Of a stretch of DNA of 64,000 bases, positions 23,981-33,545 are shown in pieces (position 1 is the stretch's first letter; the number at the start of each line of letters is the position of its first letter). Made by a program: the position numbers and the translations under genes. Below the pieces are notes generated by a model. That model worked only from the letters and a program-made list of their open reading frames with translations, searched no databases and was not told the origin of the DNA. Origin of the DNA: Streptomyces sp. NBC_00287 (GTDB taxonomy: Bacteria; Actinomycetota; Actinomycetes; Streptomycetales; Streptomycetaceae); the NCBI RefSeq assembly GCF_036173105.1, contig NZ_CP108053.1, positions 6,634,001-6,698,000 of the forward strand, read 5' to 3'.

Positions 23981-25657
23981 GTGGCGCAGGTGCCGCAGAC
24001 ATTCTTCGATGCTCTCGCGGTACGCACCTGGTGCGGCCTCGCGCTGGAGGCGCTCGGTCGCGCGCGCGAGGAGATCGACGCGATCAACGTCTACCCCGTG
24101 GCCGACGGGGACACCGGCACCAACCTGTATCTGACGGTGGAGTCGGCGGCGGCGGCCGTCGACGCGGTGTTCATCGGGCATGAGGCGGGCTCCATCGGGC
24201 ACGGGGCTAGCGCCGAGGGCACCGTGCCGGCCCTCGCCGACGCCGTGCGCGCGATGGCCCACGGCGCGCTCATAGGCGCGCGCGGGAACTCCGGGACGAT
24301 CCTGGCGCAGCTGCTGCGCGGTATGGCCCAGGTGCTGGCCACCGACAGTGACTCGGCTCACGCCGACGCGAGCGGGCTCCGGCTCGCCCTGCGGCACGCC
24401 GCCGACTCCGCCCGCCAGGCCGTGGCCCATCCGGTCGAGGGCACCGTCCTCACGGTCGCCTCGGCCGCCGCCGACGCGGCCATAGGGGCCGAGGGCGACT
24501 GCGGGACCGTCGCGCGGGCCGCCTACGAAGGGGCGCGCGCCGCCCTCGCCGCGACCCCGCACCAGCTCGCCGTGCTGGAACGCGCGGGGGTGGTGGATGC
24601 CGGGGGGCGGGGGCTGGTCACCGTCCTCGCGGCTCTGGTGGAGACGCTCACGGGGGAGAGGCCGGTGGTCGCGGCGTCCCACGCGCGCGTGCCGGTCGAC
24701 AGTCCCGGTGAGTGCGAGCCCGTTCAGGAGGGCGGCCCCGCCTTCGAGGTGATCTACCTCCTGGAGGCCGAGGACGCGGCCGTCGCGCGGCTCCGGGAGC
24801 GGCTCGACGCCCTCGGCGACTCGCTGGTCGTGGTCGGCGGCGACGGTCTGTGGAACGTCCATGTGCACGTCGACGACGCCGGTGCCGCCGTGGAGGCGGG
24901 CGTCGAGGCCGGACGGCCGTACCGGATCCGGATCACCCACTTCGGCGTAGGCGATGTGCACACCACCGGTGGTGAGCGGCCGCCCCGGGAGCGTGTCCAG
25001 CGGGCTGTCGTGGCCGTCGTGCCCGGTCCGGGCCTGGCCGGTCTGTACACCGAGGCCGGCGCGACCACCGTGCTCGCGCGCCCCGGGGAGCCGCCCGCGA
25101 GCGGGGAGCTGGTGCAGGCCGTACGACGGGCCCACGCGCGCGAGGTCGTGCTGCTGCCCAATGACGCGGAGCTGCGGCACACCGCGGCGGCCGCCGCCGA
25201 GCAGGCCCGTGCCGAGGGCATCCGGGTGGCGCTGATCCCCACCCGGTCCGCGGTCCAGGGGATCGCCGCGCTCGCCGTGCACGAGCCCGAGCGCCGCTTC
25301 GACGAGGACGTCGTCTCGATGACCTCCGCGGCCGGCGCGACCCGCTATGCCGAGGTCGCCGTCGCCGAGCGCCAGTCCTGGACCATGGCCGGCATCTGCC
25401 AGGCCGGTGACGTCCTCGGCCTCATCGACGGCGACGTCGCCGTCATCGGCGCGGATGTCACGGCCACCGCCGAGACCGTCCTGGACCGCATGCTCGCGGC
25501 CGGCGGAGAGCTGGTCACCCTCGTCCTCGGCGACGAGGCGCCCGACGGGATCGCCGGGCACCTCGAAGCGCGCGTACGGGAGTCCTACCTCGCCGTGGAC
25601 ACGGTGGTGTACCGGGGCGGGCGGCAAGGGGCGCTGCTGCTCATCGGCGTGGAGTAG
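23981..25657 (+). CDS. DAK2/FakA-type kinase domain protein
   Basis: 558 residues. The N-terminal DhaL domain is clear: INVYPVADGDTGTNLYLTVESA (metal/nucleotide Asp residues near 35-41), GALIGARGNSGTILAQLLRG, HPVEGTVLTVASAAADAA, and VDAGGRGLVTVLAAL. The C-terminal ~340 residues match the DAK1-like FakA/YloV half. In Firmicutes this protein is the fatty-acid kinase catalytic subunit that works with a FakB lipid-binding protein; the role in Streptomyces is not established. GTG 23981 is preceded by AAGGAGG with 5-base spacing. Convergent with the TPR gene. Confidence 0.86.
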   Translation: MAQVPQTFFDALAVRTWCGLALEALGRAREEIDAINVYPVADGDTGTNLYLTVESAAAAVDAVFIGHEAGSIGHGASAEGTVPALADAVRAMAHGALIGARGNSGTILAQLLRGMAQVLATDSDSAHADASGLRLALRHAADSARQAVAHPVEGTVLTVASAAADAAIGAEGDCGTVARAAYEGARAALAATPHQLAVLERAGVVDAGGRGLVTVLAALVETLTGERPVVAASHARVPVDSPGECEPVQEGGPAFEVIYLLEAEDAAVARLRERLDALGDSLVVVGGDGLWNVHVHVDDAGAAVEAGVEAGRPYRIRITHFGVGDVHTTGGERPPRERVQRAVVAVVPGPGLAGLYTEAGATTVLARPGEPPASGELVQAVRRAHAREVVLLPNDAELRHTAAAAAEQARAEGIRVALIPTRSAVQGIAALAVHEPERRFDEDVVSMTSAAGATRYAEVAVAERQSWTMAGICQAGDVLGLIDGDVAVIGADVTATAETVLDRMLAAGGELVTLVLGDEAPDGIAGHLEARVRESYLAVDTVVYRGGRQGALLLIGVE

Positions 25658-25678
25658 GGCTCAGCGCTCCTCGGTCGC

Positions 25679-28624
25679 TCAGCCCTCCTCGGTCACCTGG
25701 AGCAGCTGCTCCGCCTCCGCTCGCCGTTCCTGTGCCGCCCCGTCCTCCTCGGCGGCGCCCTCGTACGCCGCCAGCACCGCACGCGCGCGTGCCGCCGCGT
25801 CCGTCGGCCGGCCCAGGTCCGCCTCCAGCCAGCCTGCGGCGAGTTCGGCGCCGGTACGCGCGTGGCGGCCGGTGTCCCCGAGCGCGGCGAGCACGGTGAC
25901 CGCCTCCGTCATCCGGGCCAGTGCGTCCTCCAGGGCGGCCTGGATCGAGTCGTCCTCGTCGTCCTCGGCCGCGGACCGGGCGAGCAGATCGCCGAACTGG
26001 CGGTGCGTGTGGCCGAGCTCAGCGGTGAGCCGGGCGCAGGCCTCCTCGTCGGGTGCCTCGTCCAGCGCCGCCGCGCACTCCCGGACGGCGGCCGCCATCA
26101 GCTCCCGTGCTCCGTCCGCCCCTGCCGCGCCGTCCTCAGCGCGCAGTGCGAGCCACGCGCGGGCGCGCAGGGAGCGGACGAGCCCGTGGATGTTGCCGAG
26201 CTCGCGCCACAGGTCGCCCGCGCGCGTGTAGGCCCGGTCCGCCTCCTCGTTGAGCCCTGCCTGCCCGAGCGACTCGGCGGCCAGATGCGCGAGCGTGGCG
26301 TGGTCGTGCTGCTCGGGCCAGTGCCGGGCGATCTCGGCGGCCTGCAGACGCCGTTCGGCGGCCTCCCGGTGCTCGCCGAGCTCGCTCAGACAGTCGCCGA
26401 GCCACCACTGCGTCTGTACGACCGCGCCGTCGCCGTGCGTCTCGGCGGTCAGGTCGGGCAGCGCCGACTCCAGCACCTCGGCGGCCTCCGCCCAGCGCCC
26501 CTGGCGCAGCAGGAACCCGCCGAGCTGATGCCGTGCCCAGGCGCCGAGCGTGGGGCCCTCGCCCGCCTCGTCGGCCCAGTGCGAGGCCTCCAGGGCGTGG
26601 TCGGCGGCCTCCTCCGACAGGCCCTGGCCGCCGAGGACCTCGGCGAGCTGAAGATGCAGCTGCGCCCGGCCCGGCGCTTCCAGATGCGGTCCGCCGTGCT
26701 CCAGGGCCGCCCGCAGCGCCCGCTCGGCCTCCGCCGTGTCGCCGAGGTGGTGGGCGAGCCCGGCAAGACGGGCCTCGTACTCCACCGCGAACCACGGAAG
26801 ACCCGCCCCGACGAACGCCGCCGCGGCCCGCGCGAACAGCCGGGCAGCCGCCTCCACATCCCCCGAGAGCGCCGCCAGCTCGGCGAGCATCGCCTGCGCC
26901 TCGGCGGCCCGCGAGGCGAGCCGTACGTCGTCGCCGGTGCGCCCGTCCACGAGCGCGAGGACCTCCCGCGCGGACGCATCGGCGGCGCCGAGGACCGCGG
27001 GGTCGACCGGCTCGTCGGCCTCGTGGACCCGGCGCATGAGCACGCGCGCGCGTCCCATCAGCACGGCTGCCGTCTGCCGCAGGCCCGTGGCGTCCTCGGC
27101 GTACAGCGCGAGGACCCGGTCGTAGGGCTCGGTCACCGCCGCCAGCGCCTCTTCCAGGCGGCCGGTGAGCGCCCGTACGTACGCCGCACGCGTGCGTGCC
27201 GCCAGCGACTCGCCCGGGTCGCCCGCCTCGGCGTACAGCTCGGCGGCCCGCTCGAACAGCTCGACGCCGGCGGGGCCGAGGTCCATCGCCCGGTGGTCGG
27301 TGATCTCCGCGCGGTCGCGTACGTCCAGCTCGACGCCCTCGGCGGCCCGCGCCACCGCCGCCCACGCCTCCACGGCGTGCGGCTGCAAGGTGTCCGACAG
27401 CCGCCGGGCCTCGGCCAGCAGCGTCGGCAGATCGGCCTCCACGGGCTCATCCTGCGCCGGAACCTCCGGCACCGGAACAGCGACGGGAGCCACTGTGGGG
27501 CGCGCCGAGCGGACCCCGAGAGGCAGCCGCTCCACCAGTGGTTCCTGCGCCATACGCGCGCGTGCCAGCTCGCTGACGTGAGAGGTGCCGTTGCGCAGGT
27601 CGAACCGACCGGCCAGTTCCAGCGCCTCCGCACGCGCGTGTGCGGCGAGTTCGCGTGCCGTCCAGGCGCGGCCCGCGGGACCCGGCACCCGCCGCTCACC
27701 GAGCCCGAGCCCGGACAGCCGTTCCATGAGCAGCGTGACGACGGTCAGGAACTCCAGCCTGCTGCGCGGATGCCCGCTGTCGGTGAAGTACGCGGGCCGC
27801 TCCGCCAGCAGTTCGAGGCCGCGCGCCTCGTTGCCGGTCAGCGCGCAGAACTCGACGTGGTCCGCGTAGGCGCCGCGCATGCTCTCCAGGGGCCGCACCA
27901 GCCGAAAGCCGCGCAGATGGTGGGCGCGCGCCTCGTCCACGTGGCCCAGCCGCAGCAGGGGCGCGAGCGAGGAGGCGAGCGCCGTGTGCGGTTCGTGGGC
28001 GCAGGCGAACTCGCCGTCCAGGACCGGTGCCCACAGCTCCAGCGCCCGCTCGCCCCGGCCCCGCTCCGCCTGCCACCAGCCCTGCCCGTGCAGCTCGCAG
28101 GCGTGGCAGTCGGCCATGCTGTCCCGGTCGGCGGCAAGCCAGGCGGCGTACGCCCGCTCGGCCCGCGCCACGTCCCCGATGTGCGCGGCCACGCTGAACT
28201 CGGCGCTGCGCACGGCCCGTTCGGAGTAGCCGGCGAGCCGGTAGCGGTGCTCCATCTCGCCGAGCCACTTCTCTATGGAGGCCAGCGGGACATGCGGCTG
28301 GTCGAGCATGCCGGAGGTCATCCACTTGAACACCCAGTGCAGCGAATGGGCCTCGTACTCGTCGAAGTCCTCGGGCCGCTCGTCCCACATGCGCAGCAGC
28401 CGCGCGAACGGGACGAACATCTTGTCCTTCTCGGAGCTGTAGTTGTAGACCTTCAGCTGGTGCCCGAGCGCCTCGATCACGGCGAGCGGGATGTTCAGCT
28501 TCTCGGCCTCGGCGAGCAAGTGCTCCGCGCGCGCGTTGCGGGCCGGGCCCTCCGGCTCCTCGGAGTTCTCGGCCATCGCCCGGCGCAGCGCGTCGAAGGC
28601 CGCGGTCCCGTCGATTCCGCTCAT
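25679..28624 (-). CDS. Large TPR-rich protein coupled to an Hsp90-family gene
   Basis: 981 residues. The N-terminal ~330 form a helical domain (NIPLAVIEALGHQLKVYNYSSEKDKMF, FARLLRMWDERPEDFDEYEAHSLHWVFKWMTSGM), with CHACELHGQGWWQAE and repeated TPR-like A/G-W-Y helices. After a Pro/Val linker (~385-410), the C-terminal ~550 residues are a long alpha solenoid of degenerate TPRs (LGDTAEAERALRAAL, EHREAAERRLQAAEIARH, LNEEADRAYTRAGDLWRELGN). No membrane helix or signal. ATG 28624 overlaps the upstream gene's TGA (ATGA), so translation is coupled. It probably acts as a co-chaperone or scaffold for that Hsp90-like ATPase. Function inferred. Confidence 0.85.
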   Translation of the reverse strand: MSGIDGTAAFDALRRAMAENSEEPEGPARNARAEHLLAEAEKLNIPLAVIEALGHQLKVYNYSSEKDKMFVPFARLLRMWDERPEDFDEYEAHSLHWVFKWMTSGMLDQPHVPLASIEKWLGEMEHRYRLAGYSERAVRSAEFSVAAHIGDVARAERAYAAWLAADRDSMADCHACELHGQGWWQAERGRGERALELWAPVLDGEFACAHEPHTALASSLAPLLRLGHVDEARAHHLRGFRLVRPLESMRGAYADHVEFCALTGNEARGLELLAERPAYFTDSGHPRSRLEFLTVVTLLMERLSGLGLGERRVPGPAGRAWTARELAAHARAEALELAGRFDLRNGTSHVSELARARMAQEPLVERLPLGVRSARPTVAPVAVPVPEVPAQDEPVEADLPTLLAEARRLSDTLQPHAVEAWAAVARAAEGVELDVRDRAEITDHRAMDLGPAGVELFERAAELYAEAGDPGESLAARTRAAYVRALTGRLEEALAAVTEPYDRVLALYAEDATGLRQTAAVLMGRARVLMRRVHEADEPVDPAVLGAADASAREVLALVDGRTGDDVRLASRAAEAQAMLAELAALSGDVEAAARLFARAAAAFVGAGLPWFAVEYEARLAGLAHHLGDTAEAERALRAALEHGGPHLEAPGRAQLHLQLAEVLGGQGLSEEAADHALEASHWADEAGEGPTLGAWARHQLGGFLLRQGRWAEAAEVLESALPDLTAETHGDGAVVQTQWWLGDCLSELGEHREAAERRLQAAEIARHWPEQHDHATLAHLAAESLGQAGLNEEADRAYTRAGDLWRELGNIHGLVRSLRARAWLALRAEDGAAGADGARELMAAAVRECAAALDEAPDEEACARLTAELGHTHRQFGDLLARSAAEDDEDDSIQAALEDALARMTEAVTVLAALGDTGRHARTGAELAAGWLEADLGRPTDAAARARAVLAAYEGAAEEDGAAQERRAEAEQLLQVTEEG

Positions 28625-30453
28625 CAGCGACCCTCCTCGCCGTTCGTGGCCCACTCCAGCAGACCGATGAAGGCCCGGTTCAGCAGCGCCGAGTCGGCGG
28701 GCCTGAGCGGCCGCTGCGCCATCAGCAGGGCCTGTCCGTACAGCGACTCGGTGGCGGTGCCGATCAGTTCGGCGTCGCCCAGGGAACTGATGCGCCGGAT
28801 CAGCGGGTTGAGATGGTTGAGCACGAGACGCGCGCGTGGCGCGCTGCCGCGCAGCGAGCCGAGGATGCCCGCCCACAGGTCGTCGGCCTGCTCCTCGGCC
28901 TCCGCGCGGGCCTGCTCGTGCCGGGACGCGCGGTCGTCCAGGTGCAGCGCGGGCACGGACAGCGGATGGAAGGCACGCAGGACGACATCGCAGCCCAGGG
29001 GGTCGAGCTTGGCCCGCGCGGCCGCCAGGAAGCCGGACAGCGCCAGCTCCTCGGCCGGGTCGACCGCGTCCAGGTGAGCGGTCACGGTGTCCGCGTCCAG
29101 CTCGGCGACCACCGTCCCCGGGCGGACCGAGGGCAGCGCCTCGACGAGCTCGCTGTCGTACGTGTAACCGCCGTTGATCACCCCGACGCCCTGCGCGGAG
29201 GCGATCGGCGCGACCTGCCGGTACTCCTCGACGGTCCGCGTGAAGTGCACCACCGGATGCCGCTGCGCGAACTCCTCCAGCGAAAGACGCCCGTCGGTCG
29301 TCTCGAAGGGCAGCCACGGCAGCATCGTGCGCAGCATCTCCTTGTCGTGCCGCGCCAGCGACTTCACCCCGAGGTGGTGCACCGACAGGAAGGCCGCCAG
29401 CCGTTCCGGATCACCGGCCGCCAGCCCGGTCAACCAGGACCGAATCCTTTCTCCCAGCGCCTCCCGTACGGCCGCCAGCGTCTCGTCCTCGTACAGCGCC
29501 TCGCGCGAGGCCGTGGGCCGAAGACTGTCGGTGTCCAGGACACAGCGCACGAAGAACGCCCAGTCGGGCAGCAGCTGTTCGGCCCGCTCGGTCAGCAACA
29601 TGCCCTTCAGATGCACCCGATGACCGGCACGCCGGGCCGGACTGACCGCCGACGGCAGCACATACGCCACCCCGCGGATCCCCGCCAGGGGAACGTTCAG
29701 CTCGATCGAGTCCAGCGGAGTGAACCCGAACAGCTCATGACAGTGCCGGGCCAGCGCCACCCGCCGGTTGGCGGGGGAGGGGTAGGCACGGTCCCAGGGG
29801 GCCGGCAGATCGGTGACCTCCTCCTCGCCCACCCGCACGTCGTACGGCAGCAGCGAGCCGAAGTCCCGCGCCAGCGCGAGCACCCGCTCCCGCGTCAGCC
29901 ACTCCCCGGCACCGGCCCGCGCCACCAGATGCACGGTGGTGCCCGGCTCGGGCCGCTCGGCGTCCGGCAGCGTCCGCACGGTGTACGAACCGTCGTCCGT
30001 CGCCGTCCACTCCACCGGTGGCGCATCCGGCGTACGGGCGCTGCGGCTGACCACCCGGATCCGCTCGGCGACCACGAAACAGGCCAGCAAGCCGATGCCG
30101 AACTGGCCCAGGAAGTCGGAGCGGACCGCCTGAAGACCGTCCGCCCGTTTGGAGCTGCGGCCGATCGTCGCCAGCAGGCTGTGCACATCGGACTCGGTCA
30201 GCCCGATACCGGAGTCCTCCACCCGCAGCCCGCCGTCGGCGTCGACGGACAGCCGCACCCGCGCCGGGGCGTCGGGCTGCTCGGCCCGCCGGGCGGTGAT
30301 GGCGTCCACGGCGTTCTGCAGCAGTTCGCGCAGGTAGACCCTGGGACTGGAGTAGAGGTGATGGGAGAGCAGGTCCACCAGACCGCGCAGGTCGACCTGG
30401 AACGTATGAGGGGACTGGGATGCCTGGGATGACTGTGAGGTCTGGGAGTCCAT
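28624..30453 (-). CDS. Hsp90-family (HtpG-like) ATPase
   Basis: 609 residues. GHKL ATPase domain: ELLQNAVDA (E43, N47, D50), VEDSGIGL (D80, G82, G84), the lid then LGQFGIGLLACFVVAERIRVV (115-135), and EPGTTVHL (169-176). The middle domain keeps VHLKGMLLTERAEQLLPDWAFFVRCVLDTDSL and the ATPase-stimulating Arg in TASREAL (R317). A diverged C-terminal dimerisation region ends LVLNHLNPLIRRIS and SLYGQALLMAQRPL. There is no MEEVD tail. It has a Ser/Gln-rich N-terminus (SQTSQSSQASQS). It is more compact than housekeeping HtpG and paired with a TPR gene, so it is probably a specialised paralogue. Divergent from recG. Confidence 0.88.
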   Translation of the reverse strand: MDSQTSQSSQASQSPHTFQVDLRGLVDLLSHHLYSSPRVYLRELLQNAVDAITARRAEQPDAPARVRLSVDADGGLRVEDSGIGLTESDVHSLLATIGRSSKRADGLQAVRSDFLGQFGIGLLACFVVAERIRVVSRSARTPDAPPVEWTATDDGSYTVRTLPDAERPEPGTTVHLVARAGAGEWLTRERVLALARDFGSLLPYDVRVGEEEVTDLPAPWDRAYPSPANRRVALARHCHELFGFTPLDSIELNVPLAGIRGVAYVLPSAVSPARRAGHRVHLKGMLLTERAEQLLPDWAFFVRCVLDTDSLRPTASREALYEDETLAAVREALGERIRSWLTGLAAGDPERLAAFLSVHHLGVKSLARHDKEMLRTMLPWLPFETTDGRLSLEEFAQRHPVVHFTRTVEEYRQVAPIASAQGVGVINGGYTYDSELVEALPSVRPGTVVAELDADTVTAHLDAVDPAEELALSGFLAAARAKLDPLGCDVVLRAFHPLSVPALHLDDRASRHEQARAEAEEQADDLWAGILGSLRGSAPRARLVLNHLNPLIRRISSLGDAELIGTATESLYGQALLMAQRPLRPADSALLNRAFIGLLEWATNGEEGR

Positions 30454-30641
30454 CGTCGCTGCACCGGTGGGGGGAGGGCGTCGGCGCGGGGTCGGGCGGT
30501 CCGTGTGAGGCGATGACCGCGAAGGATGGCCGGAGGCGCGTCATCCTAAGGCCCCGGCCACCCGTCTGACCAGGGGTTTCGCCGGACGTATACGGGCCGT
30601 GCGGCGGAAGGTCTACGGCATTGTCAGTGCCGTGGTGTGCA

Positions 30642-32849
30642 ATGGATCTCGTGCCCGCACTGCAAGAACCTCTCCAGCAGCCACTGAAGTCGGTGCTCGG
30701 CCCCGCCACCGCGAAGGTGATGGCCGAGCACCTCGGCCTGCACACCGTCGGCGACCTCCTGCACCACTACCCGCGCAGATACGAGGAGCGCGGCCAGCTC
30801 ACCCACCTCGCCGACCTCCCCATGGACGAACACGTGACAGTGGTCGCCCAGGTCGCCGACGCCCGGCTGCACACCTTCGCCTCCGCCAAGGCACCGCGCG
30901 GCAAGGGCCAGCGCCTGGAAGTGACCATCACCGACGGCAGCGGCCGGCTCCAACTGGTCTTCTTCGGCAACGGCGTTCACAAGCCCCACAAGGAGCTCCT
31001 GCCGGGCACCCGCGCGATGTTCGCGGGCAAGGTCTCCGTCTTCAACCGCCGCCTCCAGCTCGCCCACCCGGCCTATGAGCTGCTGCGCGGCGACGGCGAC
31101 GAGACGGTCGAGACCTGGGCCGGTGCCCTGATCCCGATCTACCCCGCCACCGCCAAACTGGAGTCCTGGAAGATCGGCAAGGCGCTGCAGACGGTGCTGC
31201 CGACGGCCCAGGAGGCCCTCGACCCGCTCCCGGACAGCCTGCGCGAGGGCCGCGGCCTCGTCCCGCTGCCCGAAGCCCTGCTGAAGATCCACCGCCCGCA
31301 CACCAAGGCGGACATCGCCGACGCCCGCGCCCGCCTCAAGTGGGACGAGGCCTTCGTCCTCCAGGTCGCCCTGGCCCGCCGCAGGCACGCGGACGCCCAA
31401 CTCCCGGCGGTGGCCCGCAAACCCAAGAAGGCCGGCTTGCTCACGGCCTTCGACGACCGCCTCCCCTTCACCCTCACCGAGGGCCAGCAGAAGGTCTCGC
31501 GGGAGATCTTCGACGACCTGGCCACGGAACATCCGATGCACCGGCTGCTCCAAGGGGAAGTGGGCTCCGGGAAAACGATGGTGGCCCTGCGCGCCATGCT
31601 CGCCGTCGTCGACGCGGGCGGTCAGGCCGCCATGCTCGCCCCCACCGAGGTGCTCGCCCAGCAACACCACCGTTCCGTCGTCGAAATGATGGGCGAGCTG
31701 GCCGAGGGCGGCATGCTGGGCGGCACTGAGCACGCCACCAAGGTCGTGCTGCTGACCGGTTCCATGGGAGCCGCCGCCCGCCGCCAGGCCCTGCTCGACC
31801 TCGTCACGGGTGAGGCGGGCATCGTGATCGGCACCCACGCGCTGATCGAGGACAAGGTGCAGTTCCACGACCTGGGCCTGGTCGTGGTCGACGAACAGCA
31901 CCGCTTCGGCGTCGAGCAGCGGGACGCCCTGCGCGGCAAGGGAAAGCAGCCGCCCCACCTCCTCGTCATGACGGCCACCCCCATCCCGCGCACGGTCGCG
32001 ATGACCGTCTTCGGCGACCTGGAGACCTCGGTCCTCGACCAACTCCCGGCCGGCCGCTCCCCGATCGCCAGCCATGTGGTCCCGGCCGCCGACAAGCCCC
32101 ACTTCCTCACGCGCGCGTGGGAGCGCGTGCGTGAGGAGGTCGAGAACGGCCATCAGGCGTACGTCGTGTGCCCCCGTATCGGCGACGAGGAAGTGGATCC
32201 CAAGAAGAAATCCGCCGAGGACGAGGCGGAGAAGCGCCCGCCACTGGCGGTCCTCGAAGTGGCCGACCAACTCGCCAAGGGTCCGCTCACCGGTCTCAAG
32301 GTGGAGGTCCTGCACGGCCGAATGCACCCCGACGACAAGGACGCCGTCATGCGCCGCTTCGCCGCGGGCGAGACCGACGTCCTGGTCGCCACGACCGTCA
32401 TCGAGGTCGGCGTCAACGTCCCCAACGCCACCGCCATGGTGATCATGGACGGCGACCGCTTCGGCGTCTCCCAGCTCCACCAGCTGCGCGGCCGTGTCGG
32501 CCGAGGCTCGGCACCCGGCCTCTGCCTCCTGGTCACCGAGATGCCCGAGGCAAGCCCGGCCCGCCAGCGCCTGAACGCCGTGGCCGCCACCCTCGACGGC
32601 TTCGAACTCTCCCGCATCGACCTGGAACAACGCCGAGAGGGCGATGTCCTAGGCCAGGCCCAGTCCGGCGCCCGCACCAGCCTGCGGATGCTGGCGGTCA
32701 TCGAGGACGAGGAGATCATCGAGGAGGCGAGGCAAGAGGCGACGGCGGTAGTGGAGGCGGACCCGGAGCTGACCGATCTCCCAGGCCTACGAACGGCCCT
32801 GGACGCCCTCTTGGACGAGGAAAGAGAGCAGTACTTGGAAAAGGGGTGA
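30642..32849 (+). CDS. recG: ATP-dependent DNA helicase RecG
   Basis: 735 residues. An N-terminal OB-fold wedge domain (YPRRYEERGQLTHLADLP, VTITDGSGRLQLVFFG) precedes the superfamily 2 helicase core. Motif I is LLQGEVGSGKTMVALRAM (~302-319), the Walker B DEQH is in VVVDEQHRFGVEQRDAL, then MTATPIPRT (motif III) and QLRGRVGRGSAPGLCLLV (motif VI). The C-terminal TRG region ends at residue 735. It remodels stalled replication forks and Holliday junctions. ATG 30642; GTG 30651 is a possible alternative. Divergent from the Hsp90-like gene. Confidence 0.96.
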   Translation: MDLVPALQEPLQQPLKSVLGPATAKVMAEHLGLHTVGDLLHHYPRRYEERGQLTHLADLPMDEHVTVVAQVADARLHTFASAKAPRGKGQRLEVTITDGSGRLQLVFFGNGVHKPHKELLPGTRAMFAGKVSVFNRRLQLAHPAYELLRGDGDETVETWAGALIPIYPATAKLESWKIGKALQTVLPTAQEALDPLPDSLREGRGLVPLPEALLKIHRPHTKADIADARARLKWDEAFVLQVALARRRHADAQLPAVARKPKKAGLLTAFDDRLPFTLTEGQQKVSREIFDDLATEHPMHRLLQGEVGSGKTMVALRAMLAVVDAGGQAAMLAPTEVLAQQHHRSVVEMMGELAEGGMLGGTEHATKVVLLTGSMGAAARRQALLDLVTGEAGIVIGTHALIEDKVQFHDLGLVVVDEQHRFGVEQRDALRGKGKQPPHLLVMTATPIPRTVAMTVFGDLETSVLDQLPAGRSPIASHVVPAADKPHFLTRAWERVREEVENGHQAYVVCPRIGDEEVDPKKKSAEDEAEKRPPLAVLEVADQLAKGPLTGLKVEVLHGRMHPDDKDAVMRRFAAGETDVLVATTVIEVGVNVPNATAMVIMDGDRFGVSQLHQLRGRVGRGSAPGLCLLVTEMPEASPARQRLNAVAATLDGFELSRIDLEQRREGDVLGQAQSGARTSLRMLAVIEDEEIIEEARQEATAVVEADPELTDLPGLRTALDALLDEEREQYLEKG

Positions 32850-32859
32850 AGTGGACTCA

Positions 32860-32912
32860 CCTCAGGGGCGCGGGGAACTGCGCGACCAGCCACACTGATA
32901 CCAAAAGCCGCC
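32860..32912. repeat. Copy of a dispersed Streptomyces intergenic repeat
   Basis: The segment around CAGGGGCGCGGGGAACTGCG and CGCGACCAGCCAC is a motif I recognise from many intergenic regions of Streptomyces genomes. It contains a GCGC..GCGC inverted repeat and lies alone in the 82-base recG-rsmD gap. No second copy was noticed in this window. Recognition is from memory, not a search. Confidence 0.6.
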
Positions 32913-32931
32913 CATCCACCAAGGACCAAAG

Positions 32932-33519
32932 ATGACCCGCGTGATCGCCGGCGCAGCCGGCGGACGCCGCCTGGCAGTCCCGCCAGGAACCGGCACCCGC
33001 CCCACATCTGACCGCGCACGCGAAGGCCTCTTCTCCACCTGGCAGTCCCTCCTGGGCGGCCCCCTGGACGGCGAACGGGTCCTGGACCTCTACGCGGGAT
33101 CCGGCGCCGTAGGCCTGGAGGCCCTCTCCCGGGGCGCGAGCCACACCCTCCTGGTCGAGGCGGACGCCCGAGCGGCCAGGATCGTCCGAGAGAACGTCAA
33201 AAACCTCGGCCTCCCCGGCGCCGAAGTGAGGGCCGGCAAAGCCGAACAGATCATCCAGTCACCGGCGCCGACCGAGCCGTACGACCTCGTCTTCCTCGAC
33301 CCGCCCTACCGAGTCACCGATCACGATCTTCGCGAGATTCTGCTCACACTCCGGACGGAAGGCTGGCTCGCGGACGACGCGCTCGTCACCGTGGAGCGCA
33401 GCACCAGAGGCGGCGAATTCCACTGGCCGGACGGCTTCGAAGCGATCCGGGCCCGTCGCTACGGCGAGGGAACGTTTTGGTACGGTCGCGCCGCCTCTAC
33501 GTGCGAAGACGCACGATGA
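32932..33519 (+). CDS. rsmD: 16S rRNA (guanine-N2)-methyltransferase RsmD
   Basis: 195 residues. MTRVIAGAAGGRRLAVPPGTGTRPTSDRAREGLFSTW is the RsmD N-terminus. LDLYAGSGAVGLEALSRGA is the SAM-binding motif (~53-71) and YDLVFLDPPYRV the catalytic DPPY. It methylates G966 of 16S rRNA by homology to Escherichia coli. Its stop TGA overlaps an upstream in-frame ATG of coaD. Confidence 0.95.
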   Translation: MTRVIAGAAGGRRLAVPPGTGTRPTSDRAREGLFSTWQSLLGGPLDGERVLDLYAGSGAVGLEALSRGASHTLLVEADARAARIVRENVKNLGLPGAEVRAGKAEQIIQSPAPTEPYDLVFLDPPYRVTDHDLREILLTLRTEGWLADDALVTVERSTRGGEFHWPDGFEAIRARRYGEGTFWYGRAASTCEDAR

Positions 33520-33545
33520 CCGGACCGGAGAGCGAGGGACCTCAA

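Noticed and set aside
25862..29077. 1071-codon plus-strand frame over the TPR gene
   Set aside because: Antisense shadow: no domain, composition-driven. The minus-strand frame has TPR helices and the ATGA coupling to the Hsp90-like gene.
28624..29317. Extended start (1212 codons) for the TPR protein
   Set aside because: The extension would overlap the Hsp90-like gene by about 690 bases in another frame. The ATGA-linked ATG at 28624 is far more likely.
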